Assembly: GCF_014203395.1 (NCBI RefSeq)
Contig: NZ_JACHIW010000001.1
Span: 3,765,501-3,829,500 of the forward strand
DNA: 64,000 nucleotides
Direction: 5' to 3'
Source: Saccharopolyspora phatthalungensis
GTDB taxonomy: Bacteria > Actinomycetota > Actinomycetes > Mycobacteriales > Pseudonocardiaceae
This document shows, one piece after another, positions 43,282-52,574 of the stretch. Each line of letters begins with the position of its first letter. The stretch's first letter is position 1. The notes below the pieces were generated by a model. That model was given only the letters and a program-made list of their open reading frames with translations, was not told the origin of the DNA and made no database searches. Both the position numbers and the translations under genes were made by a program.

Positions 43282-44010
43282 GAGGGAGATCCCGGTCGCG
43301 CCCATCGACCGGCGCAGCCCGTGCCGGAAACACGCCTGCACGGTCAGGCCACCGGTGTACTCCCCGCCACGGTCGGAATGCAGGATCGTGCTACGACACC
43401 GGCCGCCTCGGGTAGCGACAGCGGCGTCGATGGCCTCGGTGACCATCTCCGAGCCGATGTGCTCGGAGATGCTGTAGCCGAGCACTTTCCGGGAATGACC
43501 GTCCCGGACCGCGCACAGATACATCTCGCCCTCACCGCAGGACAGGTAGGTGATATCGGTCAGCCACACCGCGTCCAGGCGGCCTTGGTCGAATTCCCGG
43601 TCGATGAGGTCCGGTGGGAACGACGCATGCGGGTCGGCCACGGTGGTTTTCACCTTGAATGTGCGCGGGCTGATGCCCTCGATCCCGATGCCGGCCATGA
43701 TCTTGGCGACGGTCTTTTCGCTGACCACCTCGCCCCGCGCACGCAGTTCGGCGGTGATGCGGGGTGACCCGTAGGTGCCGCCGGACTCCTTGTGTATCTG
43801 GGTGATCTTCACCTCGAGGTCCGCCCGGCGCTGTGCGCGTGGTGTCAGCACGGTTGCCGCCGCGCGTTTGACATGCGCGTAGTAGCCCGAGGCCGACACG
43901 CCCAGAAGTCGCGCCATGCGACGCACCGAGAACCGCCCGGCCTTGCCTCCACCGCTGTTGGTGTCGGTGCCGGTCTCGGCGAGCGTGTCGGGGCCGGCGT
44001 ACTTGGCCAT
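43270..44010 (-). pseudogene. IS3 transposase OrfB, 5' part
   Basis: The frame contains the HTH_21-like region (RMARLLGVSASGYYAHVKRA) and the start of the DDE core (DAVWLTDITYLSCGEGEMYL with one Asp, ILHSDRGGEYTG with the second). It reads RRSMGATGI and then enters the inserted element, stopping after ten foreign bases' worth of codons. The missing end is at 39676-39884. Its ATG overlaps the orfA stop. Confidence 0.8.
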
Positions 44011-44333
44011 CAGATCGAACCGTTGGGTTTCTTCTGCATCGCGGCAAAGTACGCCGAGGCTTTTACCAGGAACGCGTTGTCCTTCTCCAACTCGGCGACC
44101 TGTCTGCGCAACCGCAGCAACTCGGCCCGCTCCGCCGCCTCCAAAGGTTTCTCGCCCTGGACCTCGGCCGCGGCGATCCTGCGCCGCTCATCCTTGACCC
44201 AGTTATTCAGCAACCCGTCGTTGAGACCCAACTCACGAGCTACTTCAGCGATCGTGCGGCCGGAATCGATCACACGATGCGCAGCCTCGACCTTGAACTC
44301 GGCCGTGAACGACCGACGCTTACGAGGAGGCAT
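44010..44333 (-). CDS. IS3-family transposase OrfA
   Basis: The protein has 107 residues with the helix-turn-helix SFTAEFKVEAAHRVIDSGRT / IAEVARELGLNDGLLNNWVK and a leucine-zipper stretch (ELLRLRRQVAELEKDNAFLV). It binds the IS ends with OrfB. The ATG at 44333 follows GAGGAGG. It is intact although its partner is split. Confidence 0.88.
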   Translation of the reverse strand: MPPRKRRSFTAEFKVEAAHRVIDSGRTIAEVARELGLNDGLLNNWVKDERRRIAAAEVQGEKPLEAAERAELLRLRRQVAELEKDNAFLVKASAYFAAMQKKPNGSI

Positions 44334-44371
44334 GAGGACATCCTTCCAGCAGGAACCAATCCTGCCAACGT

Positions 44372-44398
44372 GGTGTCCACTACCCCGGGGGAACCTCA
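44372..44398 (-). repeat. IS3-family terminal inverted repeat, right
   Basis: GGTGTCCACTACCCCGGGGG plus AACCTCA is the partner of 39641-39667. Confidence 0.7.
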
Positions 44399-44534
44399 AG
44401 CGGTGAATCGCGCATTCGAGAAAACTCTCCGTCTTCTATGACACTGCTCCCCAACGCCACCTCGCCAGCGGTGAGTTGCGGAATGCTCCGAGCTGACAGG
44501 AAAGCCCGCCTGAGATTCTGCGTTCCCACGGGCT

Positions 44535-45371
44535 TTAGTTCCACAGGCCAAGTTCGCCGACGATTTCTGGTGCGGTGAACGGAGTAGTAGGTGCGCCCGG
44601 ACTGGTGACGGCTGGCAGGGTGATGTCGGTGCGGAGCTGGATGAGCGTTCGCCAGAGAAGAAGGTCGTCCCAGCATTCTCGGATCACGGTTCCGGTGCGG
44701 CCGGTGAGGCGATCACCCTTGGCGAGGTCTTCGAGATGGGCTCCGTCAGCGAGGAGTCGGCTTGCTGTCTTGGGGCCGATTCCACGGACTCCGGGAACGT
44801 TGTCTGACTTGTCTCCGGTGAGCGCGCGGTAGTCGCACCATTGATGTGGTGCAATAGCGTATGTGTCGTAGACCTCGTCTGCGTCGATGCGCCGCCGGTC
44901 CGCGCGTCGTTGGGTGTTCAATGCGGACACTTGGTGCGAGAGCAGTTGATAGAAGTCCTTGTCGGTAGACATGATCACGTGTTCGCGCTCTGGGTTCGCG
45001 GCGATGAAGGAGGCGATGATGTCGTCGGACTCCTGACACGGGTGTTCAGCACAGGGAATGTCCAGCAGTTCCAGGCCCTTGTAGATGAGCGGTAGGTCGG
45101 CAAAGACCTCCTCGTCACCGGCAACGGGCGGCTTGTAGCCGGGCATGAGAGCACGGCGGTCTGCGGCGCCTTCCTGGCCGTCGAAGACGACAATGATCTC
45201 CGGAGCTTCCTCAAGGCTGCGTGCGCCAGCGCGCACGAGGGCGAAAAACCCGAACACGAGAGTGATGTCCCGTCCGCTGCGAGACCTGATACGGGAGGGA
45301 AACCCGAAGGCGGCGCGGTGCAGCAGGTTGTGGCCGTCGACGTACAGCCTGGGCGGTGCGGTGGCGGGCAC
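44535..45371 (-). CDS. 5'-3' exonuclease, FEN/PolA-N type
   Basis: The protein has 278 residues. PRLYVDGHNLLHRAAFGFPS, EIIVVFDGQEGAADRR and DDIIASFIAANPEREHVIMS with STDKDFYQLLS carry the metal-binding acids. The H3TH DNA-binding motif YRALTGDKSDNVPGVRGIGP follows. It is a stand-alone homologue of the PolI exonuclease domain. The GTG at 45371 follows GGAGGAT; the longer frame to 45746 lacks a ribosome site. It is probably an accessory repair nuclease. Confidence 0.88.
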   Translation of the reverse strand: MPATAPPRLYVDGHNLLHRAAFGFPSRIRSRSGRDITLVFGFFALVRAGARSLEEAPEIIVVFDGQEGAADRRALMPGYKPPVAGDEEVFADLPLIYKGLELLDIPCAEHPCQESDDIIASFIAANPEREHVIMSTDKDFYQLLSHQVSALNTQRRADRRRIDADEVYDTYAIAPHQWCDYRALTGDKSDNVPGVRGIGPKTASRLLADGAHLEDLAKGDRLTGRTGTVIRECWDDLLLWRTLIQLRTDITLPAVTSPGAPTTPFTAPEIVGELGLWN

Positions 45372-45640
45372 GGATCCTCCTTGTATGCGAAAGCCTGTGA
45401 CCGCGGCAGCCGGGTGCCCACGACGACATGGACAGCCGGAGGAGTAGCCGATCGAAAATCGATGGAGGAGAACCACATGGGTAGTGGCTCGGTAACCGTG
45501 ACCCTGCTTGCGGCGGCCCAGAGGGCGTCGAGGTCGATGTCCCGCTTCTGCCGTGCCGGGGTGCCGGGCTCGACGACGGGCATGAACCAGTCGCGGCAGG
45601 TACGCGAGGTGAACGATCGGCACGGAAAAAGGTACTGAAT

Positions 45641-46540
45641 TCACCAAGGGCTCCACGCCGACGGGACTCGGTCCCGGATTGTCCGCATCCTGCTCGCGAA
45701 TTCTTCGGCGATGTCGGAGTTGTCGCGGACCCGCTGCATGATCCACGTCGTCATCTTCAGCTCATGAACCGAGCGCACGGTCGGAAACCCAGGCCACCGC
45801 ATGACATCGAAGCCGTAGCCTTCAACGAACGCCTCGTACTGATCGGGGCGCCACCACCCTGCCGTGCTGTACTCGGTCGCGGTCATCCCCACATCCCACT
45901 CAGGCTGACCGTAGGCAACGCCCTCAAAGTCGATCAGTATCGACCTTCCGTCGGATACCATCACGTTCTTGATATGGGCGTCGCCGTGGATCAACGCGGG
46001 TGGCAGGGTGTAGTCGAGGTCGGCTACCTCCTCGCGAAGCTCAACGAGCCGCCGCAGCAAGAAATTTCGATCAGGCTCGGCGATCGGAGAAGACTCCACC
46101 CGCCTTTGTACCCGGCCGAGAACATCCTCGTCGTGTGCCATCAGCTCAGCGGGAGGTGTAAGTAGATGTAGGCGACGCAGCAGCACGCCCAGATCTCCGA
46201 TTCTCTCGTACGGAGCAGGTTCACCCGCGATATAGCGCCAGATCGTCACCGGATGCCCGTCCACAGCAAGCGGTTGGTCGATCTCCTCAACGATCTCGGC
46301 GGCGGGCAGGCCCTCAGCGCGTAACCAGCGCGCAACCGCGACCTCCCGTGCCACTTCCGGCCAGTAATCCAGCGTTCGCCCGACACGCACCACGACACCC
46401 TCGCTGGCGACGCTGAACAATGCGTTCTCGCCCAGACGGATCAACGCAAGATCGCTGTCCGCGACACGCAGAGCAGCCTCTTCACAAGCCAACCTCGCGA
46501 TTCGTCGGGCCGAATCACGAGTAAACCGGGTGGCGGTCAT
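45641..46540 (-). CDS. Aminoglycoside phosphotransferase-like kinase
   Basis: The protein has 299 residues. The catalytic loop LIHGDAHIKNVMVSDGRSIL and the metal motif LIDFEGVAYGQPEWD are those of the APH/choline kinase family; GEPAPYERIGDLG is also typical. GGAGG precedes the ATG at 46540, seven bases away. The substrate (antibiotic or metabolite) cannot be read from sequence; no other resistance gene is adjacent. Confidence 0.82.
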   Translation of the reverse strand: MTATRFTRDSARRIARLACEEAALRVADSDLALIRLGENALFSVASEGVVVRVGRTLDYWPEVAREVAVARWLRAEGLPAAEIVEEIDQPLAVDGHPVTIWRYIAGEPAPYERIGDLGVLLRRLHLLTPPAELMAHDEDVLGRVQRRVESSPIAEPDRNFLLRRLVELREEVADLDYTLPPALIHGDAHIKNVMVSDGRSILIDFEGVAYGQPEWDVGMTATEYSTAGWWRPDQYEAFVEGYGFDVMRWPGFPTVRSVHELKMTTWIMQRVRDNSDIAEEFASRMRTIRDRVPSAWSPW

Positions 46541-47048
46541 CCCAATGCCTCCCACTACAAGTACACCGCCTCAAGGCTAACTGCGATGCGATGGTGCAGT
46601 CACTCGGCGCTCGCGACGCTACAAGTCGGGTTTTGCCTCACTGGCAACTACGGGTTCCGTGCCGGTTCGGCTGATCCTTCTCGGCGGTGGGGCGATGTAC
46701 CCGGCGCTTGTGCAACTGCTGAACACGTGATCGCGGTCGCCCACTCGACGTAGATCTTTGTTCCACCGAGGTATTTCGCGCCGCAGCACCTGTAAGTGAG
46801 ATCGCGGGCTGGATGGTGCGCGGCGCGGGGGACGAGGCCCGGCCAGACGAGCGTGTGCTCATTACGGCTCGTCAGATCGACGAGGCCGCCGATCTCGCAG
46901 GCTCGGTAACCAGCGTGGCACCAACGCTGACTTCCGCGCGCGTCCGCCACCAGCTACACCATCTAGTCCACATACTCACGCCGTACTCTAGCCACCGGTC
47001 GGTTACGAGCGTCTTGGCTCGATACCAGGAAAGTGCAGGAGCACAACG
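46541..47048. other. Intergenic region
   Basis: Several overlapping frames of about 75-100 codons are open but none has a known motif or a good ribosome site. One leftward frame ending at 46648 (CCGAKYLGGTKIYVEWATAI) might be a small gene, but I cannot support it. Confidence 0.3.
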
Positions 47049-47570
47049 ATGACCAGCTGGCATCCCGATGCAGGCCCGCAGCCAGGCAGTGCTCGATGGG
47101 AGTACTTACGCCAGGGCAACGCTGAACAGGTTCAGGCGGGAAAACGCGTCTGCGCCAAGCTTGTCGTTGCCGACGAGGGACAGATCCTTCTCGTCAACCC
47201 CACCTACAAGGCTTTCTGGGACCTTCCCGGCGGCATGGCAGAGAAAAACGAACCGCCCAGGGCCGTGGCCGCCCGCGAGTTCGAGGAAGAACTCGGGGTG
47301 CCTATCACCGTCTCGGCACGACCGTTGATCATCGACTGGGAGCCACCCAAAGGACCCTGGGATGACCAACTGGTTTTCGTGTTCGGTGGCACGCTTGACA
47401 CCGATCAGCGCGCACAGCTCCGCATCGCCGATCCCGAGGAAATTGGCGACTACGCATTCATGCCCACCGCCGAAGCACTGACGAAGGTCCACCGAGACGT
47501 TGCAGACCGATTGCGCCGTGCTGTGAACTCCACGTCTAGCCGGGCCAATTATTTCGAACTTGGCACTTGA
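47049..47570 (+). CDS. Nudix hydrolase
   Basis: The protein has 173 residues. The Nudix box is complete: GGMAEKNEPPRAVAAREFEE followed by ELG, fitting G-x5-E-x7-REUxEExG. The family hydrolyses nucleoside diphosphates linked to another group. AGGAG precedes the ATG. Nothing in the neighbourhood reveals the substrate. Confidence 0.88.
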   Translation: MTSWHPDAGPQPGSARWEYLRQGNAEQVQAGKRVCAKLVVADEGQILLVNPTYKAFWDLPGGMAEKNEPPRAVAAREFEEELGVPITVSARPLIIDWEPPKGPWDDQLVFVFGGTLDTDQRAQLRIADPEEIGDYAFMPTAEALTKVHRDVADRLRRAVNSTSSRANYFELGT

Positions 47571-47898
47571 AACAGCGCCCCTCTGACGCCTCGTCAACGT
47601 TGGTTGGTGCGAAATTGATCTGTTGCGGCTATACAAATCTTGATGTCGGCCATGACTGCAGTACTGGGAAGGATGGCTGTGGCTCGACGGCCGGAAGTCT
47701 CCACCAAGATCGTCCGTGGAGTTGTTGCCCCGCTGAGGCCAAGCGCGAAATCGTCACCAGCTACCCCATCAGGGCCGCCGACTCTCGCAGAATCCCACGG
47801 TCCTCGACTAGCCGGCCAAGGTTCCTTGGACATCTATGAGACGCCCCCGTCCCGTGCTCGACGTGTGCGCGAGCAGGGCCGGGGCGTGTCTGATCGGA
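47571..47898. other. Intergenic region
   Basis: I see no supportable gene. CTCCAC/GTGGAG forms a small inverted repeat near 47699-47721. Confidence 0.3.
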
Positions 47899-48651
47899 TC
47901 AGCACCACCATTTGCGGGCACAGAATCCGCCGGTGAGAGCCCCGTCGGGCAGGTTGACGTGAGGCGCGTCCACGTCGACATCGACCTTGTAGTCGGGCGT
48001 GCCGCCTCCATTGTCGTCGCCGTAGACCTTCGGCTCGCCGCACGGCTCCCCGTGGTTTTCCCGAGAGCGGAACTCGGCGATGTCCGCCGACGACTTCACG
48101 TTGTCCATGTAGGCAGGGTTCGCTCCGTTGTCCGCGGTCTTCGCCCAGCCTTCCATGACGAGATCGTCACCGAGGTCGTTCGCGTAGTTCGGGGCTCCGT
48201 ATTGCAGGTAGCCCAGGGTCCGCCCGTCCTGGTCGGTGATGACGCCGGGCTCACGGTGCAGCTTGACCGTTTGGCCCTGCACCTTGGACCGGGTGAATTC
48301 GGTAGCACCGGGCCCTGCGCAGGTTTCGGCCGCCGGGGCGTCGACGCCGAGCAGCCCGATACGCCTGCCGTCGGCCAACTCCACGGTGTCACCGTCGATC
48401 ACCCGGGAAACCGTGACCACCTCGCCGCCGGGGTGACATATGCGGTACCCCTTATACACCCCGGGCGGATTGTGACATTCCGGGAGCGCGGGCACGCTTG
48501 TCGCTGTGCGGTCGGTGGATGCAGTCGTGCTGGTATTCGCCGCGCTAGAGTTCCTCGGGGGCGCGTCAGTTCCGTTCTTAGCCAGCGCGTTGCAGGACCC
48601 GACGACCACGAGGAACCCCAGCACTCCGAGCCACGCCTTGCCCTTGCCCAC
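47899..48651 (-). CDS. Secreted thermonuclease-like (SNase) protein
   Basis: The protein has 250 residues. A hydrophobic N-terminus (WLGVLGFLVVVGSCNALA) looks like a signal peptide with a possible lipobox (VGSC). A Ser/Thr/Ala linker follows. The SNase domain begins VVTVSRVIDGDTVELADGRR, IGLLGVDAPAAE, with EFTRSKVQGQTVKLHRE and GRTLGYLQYG. It probably acts outside the membrane on nucleic acids; calcium-binding acids appear present. Confidence 0.82.
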   Translation of the reverse strand: MGKGKAWLGVLGFLVVVGSCNALAKNGTDAPPRNSSAANTSTTASTDRTATSVPALPECHNPPGVYKGYRICHPGGEVVTVSRVIDGDTVELADGRRIGLLGVDAPAAETCAGPGATEFTRSKVQGQTVKLHREPGVITDQDGRTLGYLQYGAPNYANDLGDDLVMEGWAKTADNGANPAYMDNVKSSADIAEFRSRENHGEPCGEPKVYGDDNGGGTPDYKVDVDVDAPHVNLPDGALTGGFCARKWWC

Positions 48652-48845
48652 TTCTGCACGCTCCCTGGCGTTTCAGCGGCCCCCATTAGGCTGCACGCTC
48701 ATCAGATCGTCGACCCGGCCCGGGTGTTACAAACCATTCGAATGTTCTTCGAATTCCCCTCAGGCAGGTGGAACGCGCCCACGGGCGTCGGGGGCGACGG
48801 GCATCATCTTGACCCTGCACTGTCCGCCCGGCCGAGGGGGCGCCG

Positions 48846-49610
48846 GTGGCATCTGCGGTTGAGGAAGTCGACCAGGCTATCGCGACCGCGCTGAGCAAGA
48901 TTGAGGCGGCCGTCGGTGGACTCACTCAGGCGATCGAATCCTGTGAGGAAGGCGTTGGGCACTTCGGCGAGGTGCTACTGGGCTGCACCGACGACGAGGT
49001 GCTCGCCGCAGTGCAGGGCCAGCAGGAAACACCCGAGCAGCTCGCGACCGTGTGGGGAATGCTGCAGACCATCACGACGCGACTCGCCGAGTATCGGCAG
49101 TGCCTCGGCGTTCATTCAGCCGCCTCGGCGAGCGCCGAGGCCCCCGCCGCGAACCGTTCCAGCTCGGCGGCATCCGACATGGCGTCGTCGGCTTCGGCAC
49201 GTTCCGAACTGCCGTGTCCGCCTCGGGCGGGGAAGACACACGGCCGATGGATCGACAGCAACGGCGACCTGGTGATGCTGGAAAGCGGCAAGGGCGGCGA
49301 GTACTACCAGGCCGCCCGGCAGCGCGCCGTCGAACTCGGGTTGACCTACGGCCGGCCGAACGCAGAGGCCGCCATTTCTCGACACGTCGAGGTGCAGTTC
49401 GCGATGCGGATGCACGCCCAAGGCATCACCGATGCCGAGATCGAGATCAACCGCCGAGTGTGTGGCACGACGCCGGGCAGGGATGATGACCTACGGGATA
49501 CCTGCGACAAGCAGCTTGAGCGGTTTCTGCCGCCGGGAACCACACTGAGGGTCAAGGACGGGAGCAGCCCGACCGGGAGGCTCTACCGAGGCAAGAAAGG
49601 GGAACGATGA
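48846..49610 (+). CDS. DddA-like (SCP1.201-type) cytidine deaminase toxin
   Basis: The protein has 254 residues. The C-terminal domain (about 130-237) has RWIDSNGDLVMLESGKGGEY, then SRHVEVQFAMRMHAQGITDA, where His180 and Glu182 fit the HxE deaminase motif, and VCGTTPG plus DTC (Cys206, Cys220) that can complete the zinc site, ending FLPPGTTLRV. This matches the DddA-like/SCP1.201 deaminase family, which acts on DNA cytosine. The Cys-Cys spacing is longer than usual. The N-terminal 90 residues are helical, followed by a low-complexity linker. It overlaps the next gene by 4 bp, as toxin-immunity pairs often do. Confidence 0.75.
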   Translation: MASAVEEVDQAIATALSKIEAAVGGLTQAIESCEEGVGHFGEVLLGCTDDEVLAAVQGQQETPEQLATVWGMLQTITTRLAEYRQCLGVHSAASASAEAPAANRSSSAASDMASSASARSELPCPPRAGKTHGRWIDSNGDLVMLESGKGGEYYQAARQRAVELGLTYGRPNAEAAISRHVEVQFAMRMHAQGITDAEIEINRRVCGTTPGRDDDLRDTCDKQLERFLPPGTTLRVKDGSSPTGRLYRGKKGER

Positions 49611-50041
49611 CCATTGACGCCCGTTGGGCCGTGTTCGCCGAGGATGGTTCGGAACGCGGGGCGCAGCTGCTCGTGGAGGATCGCGACCAGGTGCGCGAGC
49701 TCGTCGAGCTGCTCGCCGATCCCGCCGCCGACGTGGCCCGGTTGATCCACCGCGAACGGCCGCTGTGGGACGTCGAGCGCGGGTTTTTCGACCACGACGT
49801 GTACGCCACCGTTCGGGACGGGTTCGGGTACCTGAGCTATCAGGACGCAAAGCGAGACAAGGCGTACCCCGAGGGCGACCCCGCCTCGGAAGGCTGCGAG
49901 TTCGACGACGATGACTTTCCGCCTGGTGCAGGGCTGCCGGTGGAAAAATTCACCGAGATCCTCGTCGAGTTCCTGCGCACCGCCGATCGGCCCGCCTCGG
50001 TGACATGGCGCGAGCTATCCACTGGGCCTGCGGGCGAGTGA
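49607..50041 (+). CDS. Imm1-like immunity protein
   Basis: This 144-residue acidic protein has DVYATVRDGFGYLSYQDAKR and a conserved acidic C-terminal half. The Imm1 family typically accompanies SCP1.201-type deaminase toxins. Its ATG overlaps the toxin stop codon. The acidic charge fits binding to a DNA-binding toxin. The assignment depends on both sequence resemblance and position. Confidence 0.7.
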   Translation: MTIDARWAVFAEDGSERGAQLLVEDRDQVRELVELLADPAADVARLIHRERPLWDVERGFFDHDVYATVRDGFGYLSYQDAKRDKAYPEGDPASEGCEFDDDDFPPGAGLPVEKFTEILVEFLRTADRPASVTWRELSTGPAGE

Positions 50042-50495
50042 CTCGGTCGACGGTGGTCACACTCAGCGCTGGCCGACGCGAGCGCAACGCCGTGAGACGC
50101 AGGTCAGTCGCCTATTCGTGAACACGAAGAAGCGCCCCTGCTTGCGTCCGGCTGCGGGCACGCGATCGAGGTGCGGGAAGGGCGTTTCGGTGCCCGGCCG
50201 TAGCGCGCCGTGCTACGCATGGTGCTATTCGGCGAGTCGGGGCGATGGCGCGGCCGGCACGAGTGGGGCGCCGTTGGCGGTGTGGGGCGGGCGAGGTTGG
50301 TTGCCTTCCGCCGGGCCACCATGTCAGGACGACCGAGGCGAGGACGCCCACCACGGGCACGATCGAGGCGAGGGTCGTGTCGCCGAGGGGTGAGGCCAGG
50401 CGCCGACGAGATCTTCGGCGAGGCACACTTCCAAGCCGACACCAAGAAACTCCTCGACAACAACGCAAAAGTAAAGGCGTCAGGATCACGAAGTG
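50042..50495. other. Intergenic region
   Basis: Open frames on both strands lack motifs. A short rightward segment near 50395-50480 (ADEIFGEAHFQADTKKLLDN) looks protein-like and may be the remnant of a gene, but has no start and no recognisable family. Confidence 0.3.
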
Positions 50496-50924
50496 CTATA
50501 GGTTGGCCAGGGATTCGCTGGTCGCGCGGGTGGTTGGGTGCTGTGGGCCGAGCCGGTGGGTTCTGATCTGGAATGCCGTGGTCAGCTCGCGCCAGCGCCC
50601 CATCGGAACCGGATCTCGTTTCACTGCTGCGGTCAGGCTGACGTGCAGGGACAGTCTCCGTTCCAGCGGGTGCGCGCCTTCAGACCCCAGATCCCGGTAC
50701 GTCCACGCGCAATAACCCGTGGTTTCGACCGACAGGGCGTCGGTCTGCAACGACGCTCCGATCACCCGACTCGCCGTCGCTGGCGAGACCAAATCGCAAA
50801 TCCGCGGCAGCGCCTTGTACCGGTCATGGGCCGGATCCAGATTGGAGTTTCCACCGCACCCGGCCGCGAGCAGACCCACTGACGCCAGCACCCCCATTCG
50901 CCGCAGCGAGGTCAGGCTCCTCAT
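50496..50924 (-). CDS. Lipoprotein, DUF3558-like
   Basis: The protein has 142 residues. The signal peptide ends in the lipobox LLAAGCGG. The mature part has ICDLVSPATASRVIGASLQT and TTGYCAWTYRD, the paired-Cys pattern of DUF3558 lipoproteins of actinobacteria. It is at the short end for the family, so the C-terminus may be truncated. Confidence 0.7.
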   Translation of the reverse strand: MRSLTSLRRMGVLASVGLLAAGCGGNSNLDPAHDRYKALPRICDLVSPATASRVIGASLQTDALSVETTGYCAWTYRDLGSEGAHPLERRLSLHVSLTAAVKRDPVPMGRWRELTTAFQIRTHRLGPQHPTTRATSESLANL

Positions 50925-51426
50925 TAGGTGTCAACCTCCTTGGGACACAGTTGAATCTGAGGGCTGCCGCCACGCCGTTGGGGCGGTGGCCCGGTCACGG
51001 CCTGACTCCCGGCGACGACACCAGTCCAGGCCGAGTCCGGTGCACGTCGATCTCACAACGCCTAGTAAATGATCCCCGTGATGCGTGGACCAGAGCATCG
51101 ATGGAGCATCCATGCGGCGTTGGGAGAGCAAGGAAATCTGTGGCTTGTCTTGCGGGCGCAACGCTGAGCGAAACAAGCTTCGCAATAGGGCCCTGCGGAC
51201 CAAATTTTGTGGAAGCTACGCTGAGTGCGGCAATCTACCTCGGGCGCACGTGGTGAATGGCAGGGGCTGCCATGTCTACGCTACGAGCAACGCGCGCTAT
51301 CGACTGAGGGCAGCGAACGTGGGGCGTACCCTCGGACGGAACCTAGCCACGTCATGCCGACTGACCTCGCAACTGCCGACGCGTGAGCTGGAGATGACCA
51401 AATACGAACGTATACAAGGAGGGCTG
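50925..51426. other. Intergenic region
   Basis: An open rightward frame from 51085 continues into the HAD gene but its sequence before 51427 is not protein-like. The region probably holds the promoters of both flanking genes. Confidence 0.35.
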
Positions 51427-52074
51427 ATGATCCGCTCGGTCGTCTTTGACGTGGGTGAGACCCTGTTAGACGACACCAGTGAGTGGGGGCGGTGGGCAGA
51501 CTGGATCGGCGTTCCTCGGCATACCTTTTCCGCCGTTCTGGGGGCGGTCACCGCGTCCGGTCGGGACAACGCCGAGACCTTCCAGTACTTCCGCCCGGGG
51601 TTTGACCTCTCCCAAGAGCGTCGCCGCCGCGAGCTCGCCGGTGCTGGTGAGCAGATCGATGAGCACGATCTCTATCCCGACGTGCGACCCGCTCTAACGG
51701 CCTTGCGGGCCGCGGGGGTCTGGGTGGGAATCGCTGGCAACCAGACCGCACGAGCGGCGGGCCTGCTCCGTACCCTCGAACTCCCTGCCGACGCCATCGC
51801 GACCTCCGGGGAGTGGGGCGTGGCCAAGCCCGATCCTGGCTTCTTTGCTCGCGTGTGTGAGATGGCCCCCGGGTCCCCGCAGGAGATCGCCTACGTCGGG
51901 GATCATCGTGACAACGACATCGTTGCCGCTCACGGGGCCGGCCTACGGCCTGTGCTCATTCGGCGAGGGCCGTGGGGACACTTGTGGGCGGACGACCCGC
52001 TTATCGAGGAGCTTGCGGACTTGGTGATCGATTCTCTGACCGAGCTGCCAGCGCTCGTCGCCTGCACCCGCTAG
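51427..52074 (+). CDS. HAD-superfamily hydrolase
   Basis: The protein has 215 residues. Motif I is VVFDVGETLLDD, where the second Asp is replaced by Glu (DxGET, as in some HAD subfamilies). Motif II is GIAGNQTARAAG, motif III the Lys in VAKPDPGFF, and motif IV YVGDHRDNDIVAA. AAGGAGGG precedes the ATG at 51427. The substrate is unknown. Confidence 0.85.
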   Translation: MIRSVVFDVGETLLDDTSEWGRWADWIGVPRHTFSAVLGAVTASGRDNAETFQYFRPGFDLSQERRRRELAGAGEQIDEHDLYPDVRPALTALRAAGVWVGIAGNQTARAAGLLRTLELPADAIATSGEWGVAKPDPGFFARVCEMAPGSPQEIAYVGDHRDNDIVAAHGAGLRPVLIRRGPWGHLWADDPLIEELADLVIDSLTELPALVACTR

Positions 52075-52574
52075 TAGCTGAAATCGGCGATTCCGGCCTG
52101 TGCAGCGAACCTACTGATGGCCGTGCTGTCGGCGCCACCGCAAGCCCTCATATCGGTCAGCGTCTCCTTCACCTGGGGGTGGGCGCGGATGTGCTCCGGT
52201 GCGATCGTGTGCGCGATGTCGAATGCGTCGAGAACCGCCTCGTGACGTCCGATGCGGAACTGCGCCCGGCCGATGTCGACATAGAAGTGTGATCGGCGTT
52301 CGGCGGGCAAATGTCTAGGGGGAACCCAGCCGGCTGCTGCCGCCAAGGCCACCTCAGGAGCATCGAGGTCGAGAGCCAACGTCACCTCATGGATACGCAC
52401 CGATCCCGGGCCAAAGGCCGTGCCGTGATAGATCCCTTCCTCGACCCTGGCGGCGACCGTCCGTGCCTCGACAAGGTGGTCCTGGGCGCGATCAGCTAGA
52501 CCCGCACGCGCTGCCGTCACGGCCGCACGCATGTGCAGAGCCCCATACCCGGGCTGGCACCGCTGCTGATCCAC
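52071..52574 (-). pseudogene. C-terminal fragment of an XRE/TPR-type regulator
   Basis: The sequence GALHMRAAVTAARAGLADRA, AFGPGSVRIHEVTLALDLDA and DIAHTIAPEHIRAHPQVKET is the C-terminal half of the helix-turn-helix/TPR regulators common in this order. The DNA-binding N-terminus is absent; it ends where the reverse-transcriptase fragment begins. Its stop overlaps the end of the HAD gene. Confidence 0.6.

Larger units (their letters stand above)
39885..43287 (-). mobile_element. Tn554-like element (three-gene tyrosine-recombinase unit)
   Basis: The unit has three leftward overlapping genes in the order TnpA-, TnpB-, TnpC-like, the arrangement of Tn554. The ends are imperfect inverted repeats (TTATCCGGCTAATG at 39885 and CATTAGCCGGTTAA at 43268), with six extra bases (GAGGGA) at the right that could be the strand-exchange core. 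It interrupts IS3 orfB between GGGATC and TGCTAC codons without a target duplication. No passenger gene is present. Confidence 0.75.
39641..44398 (-). mobile_element. IS3-family insertion sequence, split by a Tn554-like element
   Basis: The ends are imperfect 27-bp inverted repeats (39641-39667 and 44372-44398; TGAGGTTGCCCC...GGACACC against TGAGGTTCCCCC...GGACACC). Leaving out the 3403-bp insertion the element is about 1355 bp, normal for IS3. orfA is intact, orfB is interrupted and also has a frameshift in its last part. No target-site duplication is obvious. Confidence 0.8.

Noticed and set aside
39630..44405. Target-site duplication around the IS3-family element
   Set aside because: The three to four bases flanking each end (TCG and AGC) do not match, so no duplication can be claimed.
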